A program made the position numbers and the translations under genes. Below, in pieces: positions 35,686-46,500 of a stretch of DNA of 64,000 nt. The notes under the pieces are model-generated. The model saw only the letters and a program-made list of their open reading frames with translations. It was not told where the DNA came from and did no database searches. The first letter of the stretch is position 1. Each line of letters starts with the position of its first letter. Source of the DNA: Deltaproteobacteria bacterium (lineage in GTDB: Bacteria > Desulfobacterota > Desulfuromonadia > Desulfuromonadales > Geopsychrobacteraceae); the NCBI GenBank assembly GCA_024280335.1, contig JAJRQI010000063.1, positions 1-64,000 of the forward strand, read 5' to 3'.

Positions 35686-37893
35686 TTGCAGATACTGAAT
35701 ATGGTGAACAGGCGAATCAGTCTGAAAATAACTTTAACGCTGGTGGTCTGTCTGGCGCTCATTTTTGGAGTACTCAGCTGGTACCTGATTGAAAGTCGCA
35801 AGCAGGCCCTTGAGCAGGAGCTGTTTGCCAGGGGACGCTTGATGGCAATGACTGGGGCTCAGACCTTCAGTCAATTCCTTGAAGAAACGGTTGTCGGTGG
35901 TCACCTGACCCTGAAGGAAATTTTTGATGAAGATTACCAGCTGATCACTGATGGACCCTTGTCCGGCGCGAAGATCCCCAAGTATCACACTAAGTATGAT
36001 CAGTATTTCGACAAACACATTCAGGCGATTGAGGATACTTTTCTTGCCGACAGTATGGTGGTTTTTGCTGTTTTGGTTGACCGGAACGGCTACTTACCGA
36101 CCCACAACCGTGTTTACTCAAAACCCTTGGTCGGCGACCCGGATGCGGATCGGGTGGGAAACCGTACCAAGCGGATTTTCAACGATCCGGTCGGGCTTGC
36201 CGCAGCCAGGTTTAAGGGTGGCGAAGACCCGGTTTTAAAGCAGGTTTATCCCCGGGACACCGGTGTGCTTATGTGGGATCTCTCTGCTCCGGTTTTTATT
36301 AAGGGAAAACACTGGGGTGGATTTCGTATCGGCTTTTCGATGAAAGAAGCCTACGCCACTATACACCATTTGCGCAACACCATTATCTATGCCTCGCTCG
36401 GTTCTCTGCTCATCTGCGCGCTGCTGATCCCGTTTCTGGTGTCCCGGTATACCCGGCCGCTGCAGCTTTTGACCCGATCGGTGCAGGCGATCGCCAGCGG
36501 ACGACGCACAGAGGCGATCGACCTGCAGTCCAGCGATGAGGTAGGTGTTCTGGTCGATGCCTTTAACCAGATGCGTGAAGCCCTTGAACAGACAACGGTG
36601 TCGCGCGATTACTACGACATGCTGGTGCAGTCGATGCATGATCTGCTGATTGTCTCCGACCCTTTCGGAGCGGTCGTCAGTGTCAATCGAGCCACTTGCG
36701 AGGTTCTCGGCTTTAAAGAGGAGCATCTGCTTGTATACAAGATTCAGGAACTGATCAATCTGCGGGAAGGTAAGCAGGATTGGTTCTCTCAGCAACAGTC
36801 CGTCTTGCAGAATTACACCGCAGATGTATTTCTGGTCAATTGTCAAGGTGAACAGTTCCCGATGGCTATGTCGTGCAGCCCGTTGCTGGATACCGACAAA
36901 CAGTTGAGTGGATTCATTCTGCTGTTTCAGGAGAACAGTGCGCGGATTCAGGCCGAACTGGCCAGGAACAAGGCCTTCGATCAAGCCTCAAAGCTCAATG
37001 AGGAACTACGCCAGGTCAACGATGCGATGGAAGTGAAGAACCTGGAACTGGCGGATGCATACAAACAACTAAAGAACAGCCAGGTGCAGATACTGCAGCA
37101 GGAAAAGATGGCCTCGATCGGTCAGTTGGCGGCTGGTGTTGCGCATGAAATCAATAACCCGATGGGCTTCATTACCAGCAATCTTGGAACCTTGGGAAAA
37201 TATTTTGACCGGATGAATCATTTTCTGGAGCATCAGCAGGTAGCCATCAGCGAACACGTGGCGGAAGAAGGCCAGCAGAACATCATAGCTGAACGCAAAA
37301 AATTAAAGATAGATTATCTGCTCGAAGACAGTCGTGACTTGATTGAAGAATCTCTTGACGGCGCGGATCGGGTCAAAGCAATTGTGCAGAACCTGAAAAC
37401 TTTCTCACGCCTCGATCAAGACCATGAACAGGAAGCAGACATCAACCAGTGCCTGGAAAGTACTATCAGCATTGCCTGGAATGAATTGAAGTACAAAGCG
37501 ACTCTCGAGAAGGATTTTGGTTCATTGCCGAGGCTTCATTGCTATCCACAGAAACTTAATCAGGTGTTTCTGAACATGCTGGTCAATGCTGCCCAGGCGA
37601 TAAAAGAGAAGGGCATTGTTACGATCCGTACCTGGCATGAGCAGGACGATATATTTATTGCAATCAGCGATACCGGCTGCGGTATCCCTGAAAAGTCCCA
37701 GACCCGCATCTTCGAACCATTTTTTACCACCAAGGAGGTTGGTAAAGGGACCGGGTTGGGAATGAGTATTTCCTACGAAATCATTCAGGAACAGGGTGGA
37801 GAAATTAAGGTTGCCAGCGTTGTCGGGGAAGGGAGCACCTTTACCATTCGTTTGCCGCTCAAGGCAAATCCTGAGAAGGTCGAAGACGCATGA
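35686..37893 (+). CDS. Membrane histidine kinase: periplasmic sensor, HAMP, PAS, kinase
   Basis: About 735 residues. The TTG at 35686 has GGAGGG five to six bases upstream; the ATG at 35701 is an alternative without a ribosome site. TM1 is about residues 15-35. A periplasmic domain of about 200 residues follows (VLVDRNGYLPTHNRVYSKPL is Cache-like), then TM2 (NTIIYASLGSLLICALLIPF), HAMP (RPLQLLTRSVQAIASGRRTE), PAS, coiled coil, an H-box identical in pattern to its neighbours ([20 protein letters not shown]) and an ATPase domain ending [20 protein letters not shown]. It starts 1 bp after the previous stop and overlaps the next gene by 4 bp. Confidence 0.92.
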   Translation: MQILNMVNRRISLKITLTLVVCLALIFGVLSWYLIESRKQALEQELFARGRLMAMTGAQTFSQFLEETVVGGHLTLKEIFDEDYQLITDGPLSGAKIPKYHTKYDQYFDKHIQAIEDTFLADSMVVFAVLVDRNGYLPTHNRVYSKPLVGDPDADRVGNRTKRIFNDPVGLAAARFKGGEDPVLKQVYPRDTGVLMWDLSAPVFIKGKHWGGFRIGFSMKEAYATIHHLRNTIIYASLGSLLICALLIPFLVSRYTRPLQLLTRSVQAIASGRRTEAIDLQSSDEVGVLVDAFNQMREALEQTTVSRDYYDMLVQSMHDLLIVSDPFGAVVSVNRATCEVLGFKEEHLLVYKIQELINLREGKQDWFSQQQSVLQNYTADVFLVNCQGEQFPMAMSCSPLLDTDKQLSGFILLFQENSARIQAELARNKAFDQASKLNEELRQVNDAMEVKNLELADAYKQLKNSQVQILQQEKMASIGQLAAGVAHEINNPMGFITSNLGTLGKYFDRMNHFLEHQQVAISEHVAEEGQQNIIAERKKLKIDYLLEDSRDLIEESLDGADRVKAIVQNLKTFSRLDQDHEQEADINQCLESTISIAWNELKYKATLEKDFGSLPRLHCYPQKLNQVFLNMLVNAAQAIKEKGIVTIRTWHEQDDIFIAISDTGCGIPEKSQTRIFEPFFTTKEVGKGTGLGMSISYEIIQEQGGEIKVASVVGEGSTFTIRLPLKANPEKVEDA

Positions 37894-39866
37894 AGATGAC
37901 TCTCAGGTTGAAAACCATGCTGATTTTGGTGGTGACCGTGGTGGTCTCCCTCGGTGGCAGCGGTCTGTTTTTTCTCCAGTATTTTGAAAATGCGTTCCGC
38001 ACTTCCGTGTTTGAGACCCTCAATTCTGTTGCCCACGAGAATGCCAAAACTTTGTCCGATTATCTGCGGCAGCAGGAGGCAATGCTCCAACATATCGGTA
38101 CGATGCTACCGAGTGATGCTCTGGGCATAAAAGATTATCTCTGGATTGAATCTTACCTTGAAGATCATGGCCGAGATTTTAACTCATTTGAAAACGGTTT
38201 TTTTGTTTTGGACGAGAAGGGTGTGTTGCGCTCAGATCATCCGGCACATCCGGAAAAAAGGGGTAAGAACTATTCCTTCCGCCCCTATTTTCAACAGACC
38301 ATGGGCGAAAGGCGTGGTGTGATCTCTGTCCCCTATCGCTCATCGCGAACCGGGAAAGTGGTCATCACCTTTACGGCCTATCTGATCTCCCGGGATAATC
38401 GTCCCCTCGGGCTGCTCGGCGGCTCGATACGGCTGCTTGAAGATCCCGACCTGAAGCAGATTCGTACACAGAAAATCGGTGAAACCGGCTACCTTTACGT
38501 GTTTAATAAATCCCGCATGATGATTCTGCACCCGGATGAAAAACGGATTCTGACACGGGATGTTCCGCTTGGGGCCAACCTGATGTTCGATGCTGCGATT
38601 GAGGGGTTCGAAGGGGCTGCAGAGACGGTAAATTCGAAAGGGGTCGCGATGTTTGTTGCCTTTCATCCGGTCGCGGGCACCGACTGGATTGTCGCGGCCC
38701 AGCAGCCGGTGGCAGAGGCACTGGCCCCCCTGGCAGAAAGCCAGCGGCCGCTGACTCTGTTTATTGTTTTCGGCAGTATCTTTGCTGCAGCATTTGGAAT
38801 GATCATGGTCCACCGGAGTATGCGTGGGCTGGTAATGCTTGAAACCGTCACCGCACAGTTGGCAATCCCCGATGAAAACGATCAGCAAATCGAAGCTTCG
38901 TTGCAGGCTGAAACAGAAAAACTGGCCAAACTTTCCGAGCATGTTGAGTTTGGATCGCTGGCGATCACTATCAGTGAACTCTACTCCCGCCTTGGCCTGG
39001 CATTGGCAAAAACCCGCAAGATGGCCAATGAGCTTGATGGAACTTATCAGCAGCTCAAAGCGACCCAGTCACAGATTTTACAGCAGGAAAAAATGGCTTC
39101 TGTCGGTCAACTGGCCGCCGGGGTTGCCCATGAAATCAACAATCCGATGGGTTTTATCAGCAGCAATCTGAGTTCACTGGGGCGTTACCAGGCAAAACTG
39201 ACAACTTATCAAAAACAGCTGGAAGACTGGATAGAGCAACAGGCCGACGCGGAAACTCAGGCGCAGATGCAGGCAGTTCGGAAGAAGCTGAAGATCAATT
39301 ATGTGCTCGAAGATATTCAGGATCTGATTGCTGAATCGACCGAAGGCGCTGAGCGGGTACGTGAAATTGTCCAGAACTTGAAGAGTTTTTCCCGCGTTGA
39401 TCAGACCTCGTTCAGCGAAGTCGATATCAACGAATGCCTGGAAAGTACCTTGGCGATCGCCTGGAATGAGATCAAATATAAGGCGACGGTGGAAAAGGAT
39501 TTCGGCCAAATCCCGCCGTTATCCTGTTTTCCGCAGCAATTAAACCAGGTGTTTCTTAATATTCTGGTCAATGCAGCACAGGCTATCGAAAAGAATGGAG
39601 TCATCAGAATTCACACTTGGCAAGAGGGTGGCTGGCTCAAGGTTGCCATTAGTGATAATGGTTCAGGAATTCCGGAGGCGCTTCGAAGCCGGATTTTTGA
39701 ACCCTTCTTTACCACTAAAGAGGTCGGTCAGGGGACCGGACTTGGAATGAGCATCAGCTACGAAATCATCAAGGCGCATCATGGTGATATCGAGATTGAG
39801 AGTAGCGAAGGGCATGGGACGACCTTTACGATAAGGCTGCCACTGCAGAGGGAGGGAAAAGAATAA
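37890..39866 (+). CDS. Membrane histidine kinase with double-Cache sensor
   Basis: 658 residues. TM1 (LKTMLILVVTVVVSLGG) precedes a periplasmic dCache-type domain of about 250 residues (FFVLDEKGVLRSDHPAHPEK, YRSSRTGKVVITFTAYLISR, GETGYLYVFNKSRMMILHPD). TM2 (LFIVFGSIFAAAFGMIMV), a coiled coil and the H-box [20 protein letters not shown] come next, ending in an ATPase domain ([15 protein letters not shown]). The dCache probably binds a small organic ligand; which one is not visible. It overlaps the previous kinase gene (ATGA) and the next regulator gene by one base (TAATG). Confidence 0.93.
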   Translation: MKMTLRLKTMLILVVTVVVSLGGSGLFFLQYFENAFRTSVFETLNSVAHENAKTLSDYLRQQEAMLQHIGTMLPSDALGIKDYLWIESYLEDHGRDFNSFENGFFVLDEKGVLRSDHPAHPEKRGKNYSFRPYFQQTMGERRGVISVPYRSSRTGKVVITFTAYLISRDNRPLGLLGGSIRLLEDPDLKQIRTQKIGETGYLYVFNKSRMMILHPDEKRILTRDVPLGANLMFDAAIEGFEGAAETVNSKGVAMFVAFHPVAGTDWIVAAQQPVAEALAPLAESQRPLTLFIVFGSIFAAAFGMIMVHRSMRGLVMLETVTAQLAIPDENDQQIEASLQAETEKLAKLSEHVEFGSLAITISELYSRLGLALAKTRKMANELDGTYQQLKATQSQILQQEKMASVGQLAAGVAHEINNPMGFISSNLSSLGRYQAKLTTYQKQLEDWIEQQADAETQAQMQAVRKKLKINYVLEDIQDLIAESTEGAERVREIVQNLKSFSRVDQTSFSEVDINECLESTLAIAWNEIKYKATVEKDFGQIPPLSCFPQQLNQVFLNILVNAAQAIEKNGVIRIHTWQEGGWLKVAISDNGSGIPEALRSRIFEPFFTTKEVGQGTGLGMSISYEIIKAHHGDIEIESSEGHGTTFTIRLPLQREGKE

Positions 39867-40681
39867 TGGCTGAAATGATCAAAATCCTCTGTGTCGACGA
39901 TGAGCGAAACGTTCTCAAGGCACTGCGACGTTTATTCATGGATGAGGATGATTATGACATCATAATCGCAGAATCGGGAGAAGAGGGATTGCAGGCCCTT
40001 GAAGAGGAAAAGGATATTCGCCTGGGGGTGTCCGATTATCGAATGCCGGGGATGAACGGCGTTGAATTTCTGTCTCAGGTCTGTGAGAAATGGCCTGAAA
40101 CTATCCGGATTGTGCTCTCCGGTTATGCTGACACTGCAGCCGTCGTGGAAGCAATCAACCTGGGGCAGATCTACAAGTTCATTCCCAAACCCTGGAACGA
40201 TGATGAGCTGAAGTCCGCGATTTCGGCCGCCCTGCAGCATCAGGAACTGCAGAGGCAGAACAACCGTTTAAACGAGGAACTGCAGAAAAAGAATCAGCAG
40301 CTCGAAGAGATCAACGAAAACCTCGAACAGCTGGTGGTAAAGCGAACCGAGGCTCTGGAAATCCGTAACCGCGTCTTGCAGATATCACAAGGCGTACTTG
40401 ATGTGTTGCCGGTGGTGGTGTTCGGTATCGATCCTGAGCAGATGATTGTCCAGTGTAATGATTATGCCTGTGAACTGTTCCCTTTTGGTGGTATCGGACC
40501 CTTGGGCAATGATCGGCGTGAGGTTTTTTCGGTGGCGATCAACGCGTTGATTGACCGGCTGGAAACCGAGCGTGCGCCGAAGGCGCAGTTGACAGTCCAT
40601 GCCCGGAAATATCGGGCAGAGGTCAGACGCCTGCATGAAACCCTCACTCAGGGGATGGTGCTGGTGTTGATCCCGGAGTGA
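39866..40681 (+). CDS. Response regulator, REC plus coiled coil and PAS-like domain
   Basis: 271 residues. REC (1-125) has the acid pair in LCVDDERNV, phospho-Asp in VSDYRMPGMNG, Thr/Ser position LSGYAD and Lys in PKPWNDDEL. A long coiled coil (about 125-170) leads to a short PAS-like domain (VVVFGIDPEQMIVQCNDYAC). There is no DNA-binding output, so it probably relays the signal to another protein, such as the HD-GYP regulator encoded next. It overlaps the dCache kinase gene by one base, its likely partner. Confidence 0.9.
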   Translation: MAEMIKILCVDDERNVLKALRRLFMDEDDYDIIIAESGEEGLQALEEEKDIRLGVSDYRMPGMNGVEFLSQVCEKWPETIRIVLSGYADTAAVVEAINLGQIYKFIPKPWNDDELKSAISAALQHQELQRQNNRLNEELQKKNQQLEEINENLEQLVVKRTEALEIRNRVLQISQGVLDVLPVVVFGIDPEQMIVQCNDYACELFPFGGIGPLGNDRREVFSVAINALIDRLETERAPKAQLTVHARKYRAEVRRLHETLTQGMVLVLIPE

Positions 40682-40757
40682 TTTAACCTCGGGGGGGGGA
40701 CTGTGCAGTTTTCAGATTTGCTGATAGCTGCAGGTAACGCCACAGGAGGAGCTCAGT

Positions 40758-42104
40758 ATGAGTAGCGGTATCCCAGCCGATGTTACGATTAAGATCCTGC
40801 TGGTCGATGATGAAGTCAATATCACCAAAGCGCTGCGGCGGCTGTTGATGGAGTATGACCAGTACGACGTCTTTACCGTTGAATCTGGAGCGGACGCTGT
40901 GCTTCTGCTGGAAGAACAGTCGGATTTCGGCGTGATTATTTCCGATCAACGGATGCCGGGGATGACCGGTGTTGAGTTTCTTGCCCGGGCGCGAGAACTG
41001 ACCCCGGATGCGGTACGGATTCTATTGACCGGCTATGCCGATATTGAGGCTTCGATTTCGGCGATCAACCAGGGCGCGGTGTTCCGTTATCTGACTAAAC
41101 CCTGGAAAGATGAGGAACTGCTGCAGGTGGTGGCTGAGGCAGCCCATGGTTTCTGGTTGGTGGCAGAAAACGTGCGGCTGAATGCCCTGGTTACCAAGCA
41201 GAATAACGAACTGCAGGAGTGGAATTCGAGGCTCAAACAGCGGGTACTCGATCAGACCTCACAGATCCGGGCAAAAAGTGATGCCTTGGCCGAAAGCAAC
41301 CAACAGTTGCGCAGCAGTTTTGACGAAACCATCGAAGCGCTTGCAGGGTTGATCGAAATGCGTGATCGGCGGGCCCCCGGTCACAGTCGTAATGTCGCGG
41401 AACTGGTCACCGCCATGGCCGCCAAACTGGAGATCCCGATAGCGGAAAGCGACAAGTATCGTTCCGCCGGATTGTTGCATGACATCGGCAAAATCGCCAT
41501 GTCCGACAGTTTGCTGGTGAAGTCGCTTGAGGATCTTGACAAGAAGGAACTCAAGGAGTATCGCAGCCATGTTATTCGCGGTCAGGCTGCAATCGATACG
41601 GTTCCCGCCTTGCGTGATATCGGTGTGTTGATCCGCCATCATCATGAATCTTTTGATGGCCGGGGTTTTCCTGACAAACTCAAGGGTGAAGCTATTCCGC
41701 TTGGTGCCCGGCTGATTTGCGCTGCAGATATGTTTGAACGCTTGTTGCTTCAGTACCCGGAAACTGATGCGCTGGATTCGTCGCTTGAAGCACTTGCCCC
41801 CCAGTGGGGGAGGGCTCTCGATCCCGACTTGCGCCTTTCGCTTGAAGAGGGAGCCCGTGAAGTTTATGGCCATCTTGATATCTCAGCAGAAATTTTCGAG
41901 ACCAAAGTCAATCCTAAAGAGCTTGAGGTCGGTATGCAGTTGCGTCATGATTTGTACAGTGGCACAGGGATTATGATGCTGAAACAAGGAACAGTTTTTG
42001 ATGCAGCGGCTATTGCGGCGGTAAAGCGTTGCCTGACGATCGATCCATTTGAACGGGAAATTTCGGTGCTGATCGATCGGAGCAAGATGGAGAATGCTGA
42101 ATAA
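40758..42104 (+). CDS. Response regulator with HD-GYP-type c-di-GMP phosphodiesterase domain
   Basis: 448 residues; ATG after AGGAGGAGCTCAGT. REC (about 10-130) has LLVDDEVNI, IISDQRMPGMTG, LTGYAD and TKPWKDEE. After a coiled coil, the HD-GYP domain (about 190-380) has GHSRNVAEL, GLLHDIGKIAMSD, and HHHESFDGRGFPDKLKGEAI. The GYP triplet reads GFP, still compatible with activity. These enzymes hydrolyse cyclic di-GMP (some cGAMP). A C-terminal small domain of the GMQLRHDLYSGTGIMMLKQG type follows. Confidence 0.92.
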   Translation: MSSGIPADVTIKILLVDDEVNITKALRRLLMEYDQYDVFTVESGADAVLLLEEQSDFGVIISDQRMPGMTGVEFLARARELTPDAVRILLTGYADIEASISAINQGAVFRYLTKPWKDEELLQVVAEAAHGFWLVAENVRLNALVTKQNNELQEWNSRLKQRVLDQTSQIRAKSDALAESNQQLRSSFDETIEALAGLIEMRDRRAPGHSRNVAELVTAMAAKLEIPIAESDKYRSAGLLHDIGKIAMSDSLLVKSLEDLDKKELKEYRSHVIRGQAAIDTVPALRDIGVLIRHHHESFDGRGFPDKLKGEAIPLGARLICAADMFERLLLQYPETDALDSSLEALAPQWGRALDPDLRLSLEEGAREVYGHLDISAEIFETKVNPKELEVGMQLRHDLYSGTGIMMLKQGTVFDAAAIAAVKRCLTIDPFEREISVLIDRSKMENAE

Positions 42105-42113
42105 GATCTAGGT

Positions 42114-42269
42114 GGCTGTCCGAGAATACATGACCGGCTGCAAAGCCAGCTGTTTGGTCCATATTTCAGCTCCTTTTCGGCCCATAGCTACGGCTATGAG
42201 CTCTCAAACGAGCCAAAATCTGTTCTCAAACTTCTGACTTTTCGCTTCGGCCCATATTCTCGGACAGCC
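42114..42269. repeat. 156-bp MITE-like element with perfect 15-bp terminal inverted repeats
   Basis: The ends are GGCTGTCCGAGAATA and TATTCTCGGACAGCC, perfect over 15 bp. Inside lies CATAGCTACGGCTATG. No ORF. It fills the gap between two response regulator genes; no second copy is visible in this window. Confidence 0.85.
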
Positions 42270-42312
42270 TCCTGGCTGTAATCGGCCCCAAAACAGAACT
42301 GGAGGATGTCGT

Positions 42313-43464
42313 ATGAGTCGTTATGCCGAGTTGTTTCGCGCAATGTATCAAAACTCTATAGAGCGCACCTGCTACGACAGCACGGAACCACAATGTGTCT
42401 ACAGTTCATTCAGGATCCTGTTAGTTGATGATGAGCCTTCGGTGGTTAAATCGCTGCGCCGGGTTTTTCTTGATGAACCCTGCGAAATCCTCACCGCGAC
42501 CGATGCCCGGCAGGCGTTGCAGCTGCTGGAAGGTGAGACCGTGCAGTTGGTGATCTCCGATCATCGTATGCCGGGGATGAGCGGGGCTGAGTTTCTGTTT
42601 GAAGTGAAGCAGCGTTGGCCCGACATTCAGCGGATCATGCTCACCGGTTTTGCCGATATCGGCGCCGTGATGAAGGTCATCGAAGAGGTCGGTGTTTTCA
42701 AGTTTATTACCAAGCCGTGGAATGATGACGACCTGCGGCTAACCGCCCGATTGGCCTTCAAGCAGTACCAGTTGCAACTGGAAAACACTCGCCTGCGTGA
42801 AGTTAATCAGCGGCAGTGGGCCAAACTGAAGGACATATCGACACTCCTGCACGACAACCGCGAAGCTCTGACCAACCTGCTGCAAAATGCCGAATTACTC
42901 AATGAGCAGCACCTGCAGCAGGTCAAGCATGAACAGAATGAAAACGAACCCTTCCTCGACGCCCTGCTGCGACTCGACATCATCAGTGAAAAAAAACTGC
43001 TGCAGGCGTTTCAGACCCAGCTCAACCTGCCCCTCGCTGACCTGAAAGCCGAACCGCCGACGCTGGAAATGATCGATTTTCTTCCCCTGGAATTCTGTCA
43101 GCGGGGGCATCTGCTGCCACTCAAACTGGAAGGACGTTGTTTGACCATCGCGATGGCTGACCCGTCCGATATGCTGCTGCGCGAACATGTTGAACTATTG
43201 ACCGGCCTGCAGTTACGCCCGCTGGTTGCCAGTCGTTCGGCGATTGTCCGCTGTCTGGACAAAACATTGGATATGGAACTCAGCAGTTTGCCCGTGGTAG
43301 AGAGTGCGCCAAAGCCGACCGCACGACCGCGAATCCCGCAGTTGCAAGCGGGATTATCAGCAATCAGGCAGGGTTTGAATGCCGTAGAAAATGCTCTGCA
43401 GTCGATTGACAGAGCAGAGCCTAGGTGTCCGTTGTGCGGTGCTGATATGGATCCCATAACCTGA
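42313..43464 (+). CDS. Response regulator with MshEN-like (T2SSE-N) domain and terminal Cys4 motif
   Basis: 383 residues. REC (about 32-155) has LLVDDEPSV, VISDHRMPGMSG, LTGFAD and TKPWNDDDL. After a helical linker comes an MshEN/type II secretion E N-terminal fold (about 215-320; LLRLDIISEKKLLQAFQTQL, FLPLEFCQRGHLLPLKLEGR, LTIAMADPSDMLL). Some MshEN domains bind c-di-GMP; here the first RLGxxL-type half-motif is poorly kept, so binding is uncertain. The extreme C-terminus is CPLCGADMDP, half of a zinc ribbon. It follows the HD-GYP gene, so c-di-GMP could link them. Confidence 0.82.
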   Translation: MSRYAELFRAMYQNSIERTCYDSTEPQCVYSSFRILLVDDEPSVVKSLRRVFLDEPCEILTATDARQALQLLEGETVQLVISDHRMPGMSGAEFLFEVKQRWPDIQRIMLTGFADIGAVMKVIEEVGVFKFITKPWNDDDLRLTARLAFKQYQLQLENTRLREVNQRQWAKLKDISTLLHDNREALTNLLQNAELLNEQHLQQVKHEQNENEPFLDALLRLDIISEKKLLQAFQTQLNLPLADLKAEPPTLEMIDFLPLEFCQRGHLLPLKLEGRCLTIAMADPSDMLLREHVELLTGLQLRPLVASRSAIVRCLDKTLDMELSSLPVVESAPKPTARPRIPQLQAGLSAIRQGLNAVENALQSIDRAEPRCPLCGADMDPIT

Positions 43465-43543
43465 TAATTCGTTCAGGGGTGTTGATGGACAGTGGCAGGA
43501 GCTGGTTGTTTAGGTGAAGAGCCAAGTCATCAAAGGAGAACGA

Positions 43544-46500
43544 ATGAAGTTCCTCTTTTTGCTCATATTGGTCTGCTGCGTCTGTATGACTGGGGTTGCC
43601 CGTGCAGACCATCCAGCGTTTGACGCAAAGCATAAAAAGGTCACTCTGCAGTTGAAGTGGAAGCATCAGTTTCAGTTTGCCGGCTATTACGCCGCGCTTG
43701 AACAGGGCTACTACCGAGACGTCGGTCTTGAAGTAGAGATCGTGGCAAGAAAACCTGGTCCTGAAAGGCCTGCCGATACACTGCTGACTGGCGGCGCGAC
43801 CTACGCAATCGAGGGAGCCAATCTGCTAACCAGACGATTGCTGGGAGCCCCTCTGGTTGCGCTGGCGGCAATATTTCAACATTCTCCTACGGTAGCGATA
43901 GCCCTGCAGAAGAGCCATATCAACACAGCAAAAGATATGGTCGGCAAGCGAGTGATGTCTTTTGGGGACACAGATGCCGAACTGCATGCCATGCTGTTGC
44001 AGGAAGGTATTGAGCCGAATGATATCACTTGGCAGGCGACGTCGTTTCAGATCGCTTCATTGATCAATGGCGAAACTGACCTGTTTTCTGGATACTTGAC
44101 CAATGAGCCATTTTATCTTAAGCAGCGACAGGTTCCTTTTACGATTATTAACCCTATCAGTTATGGCACCGATTTTTACGGTGATATCCTTTTTACCAGC
44201 GAGCGAGAACTCAGTGAACATCCACGGCGGGTCAGGGTTTTTCGGGAAGCATCTCTGAAAGGGTGGGAATATGCACTGGCTCATCCTGAAGAGATCGTCG
44301 ATCTGATCCTGAATAAATACTCGCAGCAAAAAAGCCGGGAACATCTTTTGTTTGAAGCCGCAGAAACGATCAAATTGATCCAGCCGGATCTGGTTGCAAT
44401 CGGCCATATCAACCCTGGTCGTTTTTTGCATATGGCCACGTTACTGCAGCAACTGGGGCAGGTTGAAAAAATCGACAAGCTGTCAGGTTTTATTTACGAC
44501 GAAAAGGTCGCCGGACAATTTTCCGCGAAAGAAATTTCCTGGTTGGCACAACATAATAAGGTTCGGGTAAGGATTGCCAGTCTTCCACCGTTGGTTTTTT
44601 CCGAAGAGGGCCAGCCGTTAGGAATTGCCGCCGATTACCTTGACAGGGTTTCCCGTGACAGTGGGATTGAATTTGAATATCTGACCGCGCCGACACCCTG
44701 GCCGGAGGCGCTGCAAAGCCTGATCGATCATACCGGGGTCGATCTGGTCGCGGCAATCAGGTTCTCGCCGGAACGTCTTAAGCAAATGGGGATTACTGAT
44801 TCATACCTTGAAATGCCCTACGTAATTTTCACTCGTGAAGAGAGTGATGCAATTACTTCCATCTCTGACTTGATTGGTTTGAAAACAGTTGTCCCCAGGG
44901 GGCATCTAGTCCATAGCATTCTGGAAAGAGATTACCCCTACCTTGATTTACTTGTGGTTGACTCCATTGAAGACAGTTTAGAGTCCTTGGCTACGGGTCA
45001 AGCGGATGCATATATCGGTGAACTGATTATCGGTACCCACCATATCCGGCAGGCTGGATGGGGCAACCTGAAAGTGGCTGCTCCGGTTCCCTTCGACAGT
45101 CCGGATATGGCGATGGGGGTACGAAGTGACTGGCCGGAGCTGCGTTCGATCATCAATCGAACTTTGGGCAACATGAGCCTTGAAGAACACAATGCGATAC
45201 GTAGAAAATGGTTGGAAATTGAAATGGGCCAAGGAGTTCCGTTGGCGAAAATTGCTTTTTGGGCGATTGTCAGTGGCGCTGTTTTTCTGTTTTGTTTTGG
45301 ACTGTTCTGGTTGTGGAACCGGAGTTTGCAGAAAGAAGTCAAACAACGTAAGAGGACAGAAGGGGCACTGGCCTGTGCTGTTCAGCAGTACCAGCATTTG
45401 GTACAGACGATTCCACACGGGATTGTCGAAGTTGATCAGGGAATGCAGATCTCCTATTGCAATACCTCTTTCCCGGCCATGCTTGGTTTTGAGTCCAGCG
45501 AGTTGATCGGACGATCTATGGTCGATCTGATTGTAGATGATGAGCCGTTGTTGAAACTGAAGAGCCTGCTTCAGGGCAATATTGGGATCGGTGAGCATCA
45601 GAATATTCAGTTGCAGCTGTCCTGTAAACAGCAACAGACCCGTGATGTCCAATTAGATTACGACTTTAGTGGACAAGCTGCAGGGGATGTCTGGGTTTTC
45701 ATTGTAACTGATCTGACCCGACAGGAACAGGCGAGAAAAGCCTTACAGAAAAGTGAAGTTTTATATCGCAACACTTTTGAGAATATTCACGCAGGTGTTG
45801 CGCATTTGACGAGTGATGGCAATATTGCCCGGGCCAATCGGTTCATGGGCCGGATGCTCGGTTATTCTGTTGCCGAGTTGCTCAAATTGGATTTGTTTCA
45901 GATCACCTATCCAGAGGATCTGCAGATCAGTAAAGATTTGCTGCAACATTTACCTGAGACTGATTCAGAATCATCCCCCAGGGCGGTTCGCTGTTTGAAA
46001 AAAGACGGAACGTCGGTTTGGGGACTGGCCTCTGTGGCTCCGCTTCCGCAATTGGAAAAGAGTGCTTCTTCGGTTGTTGTTATCCAGGATATTCATGAAA
46101 TAAAGTTGCAGCAAAGAGAGGTTGCTGAAAAAGCACAAAATCTGGAAAGCATCATCGCGACCAGAACTGCAGAATTACAGCAGCGGGTATCTGAAGTTGA
46201 AGAGCTGAATAGTGCCATCCTCAACCTGGCTGAGGATCTGCGAGAGAGTCACCGGGAGCGGGCGTTAAAAACCGACGAAGTCGTGGCGACCAACAAAGAG
46301 CTGGAAGCCTTTGCCTATACGATTTCCCATGATCTGCGTGCACCACTACGTCATATCTCCGGTTTTGCTTCCGTTCTGCAGGATCGCGCAGATGATTGGT
46401 TTGACGGCGCAGCCCGAAGTCAACTTAAAAAAATAATATCCTCCGCAGAGAAGATGGGCAAAATGATTGATGATTTACTCACTTTTTCACGTGCTGGCCG

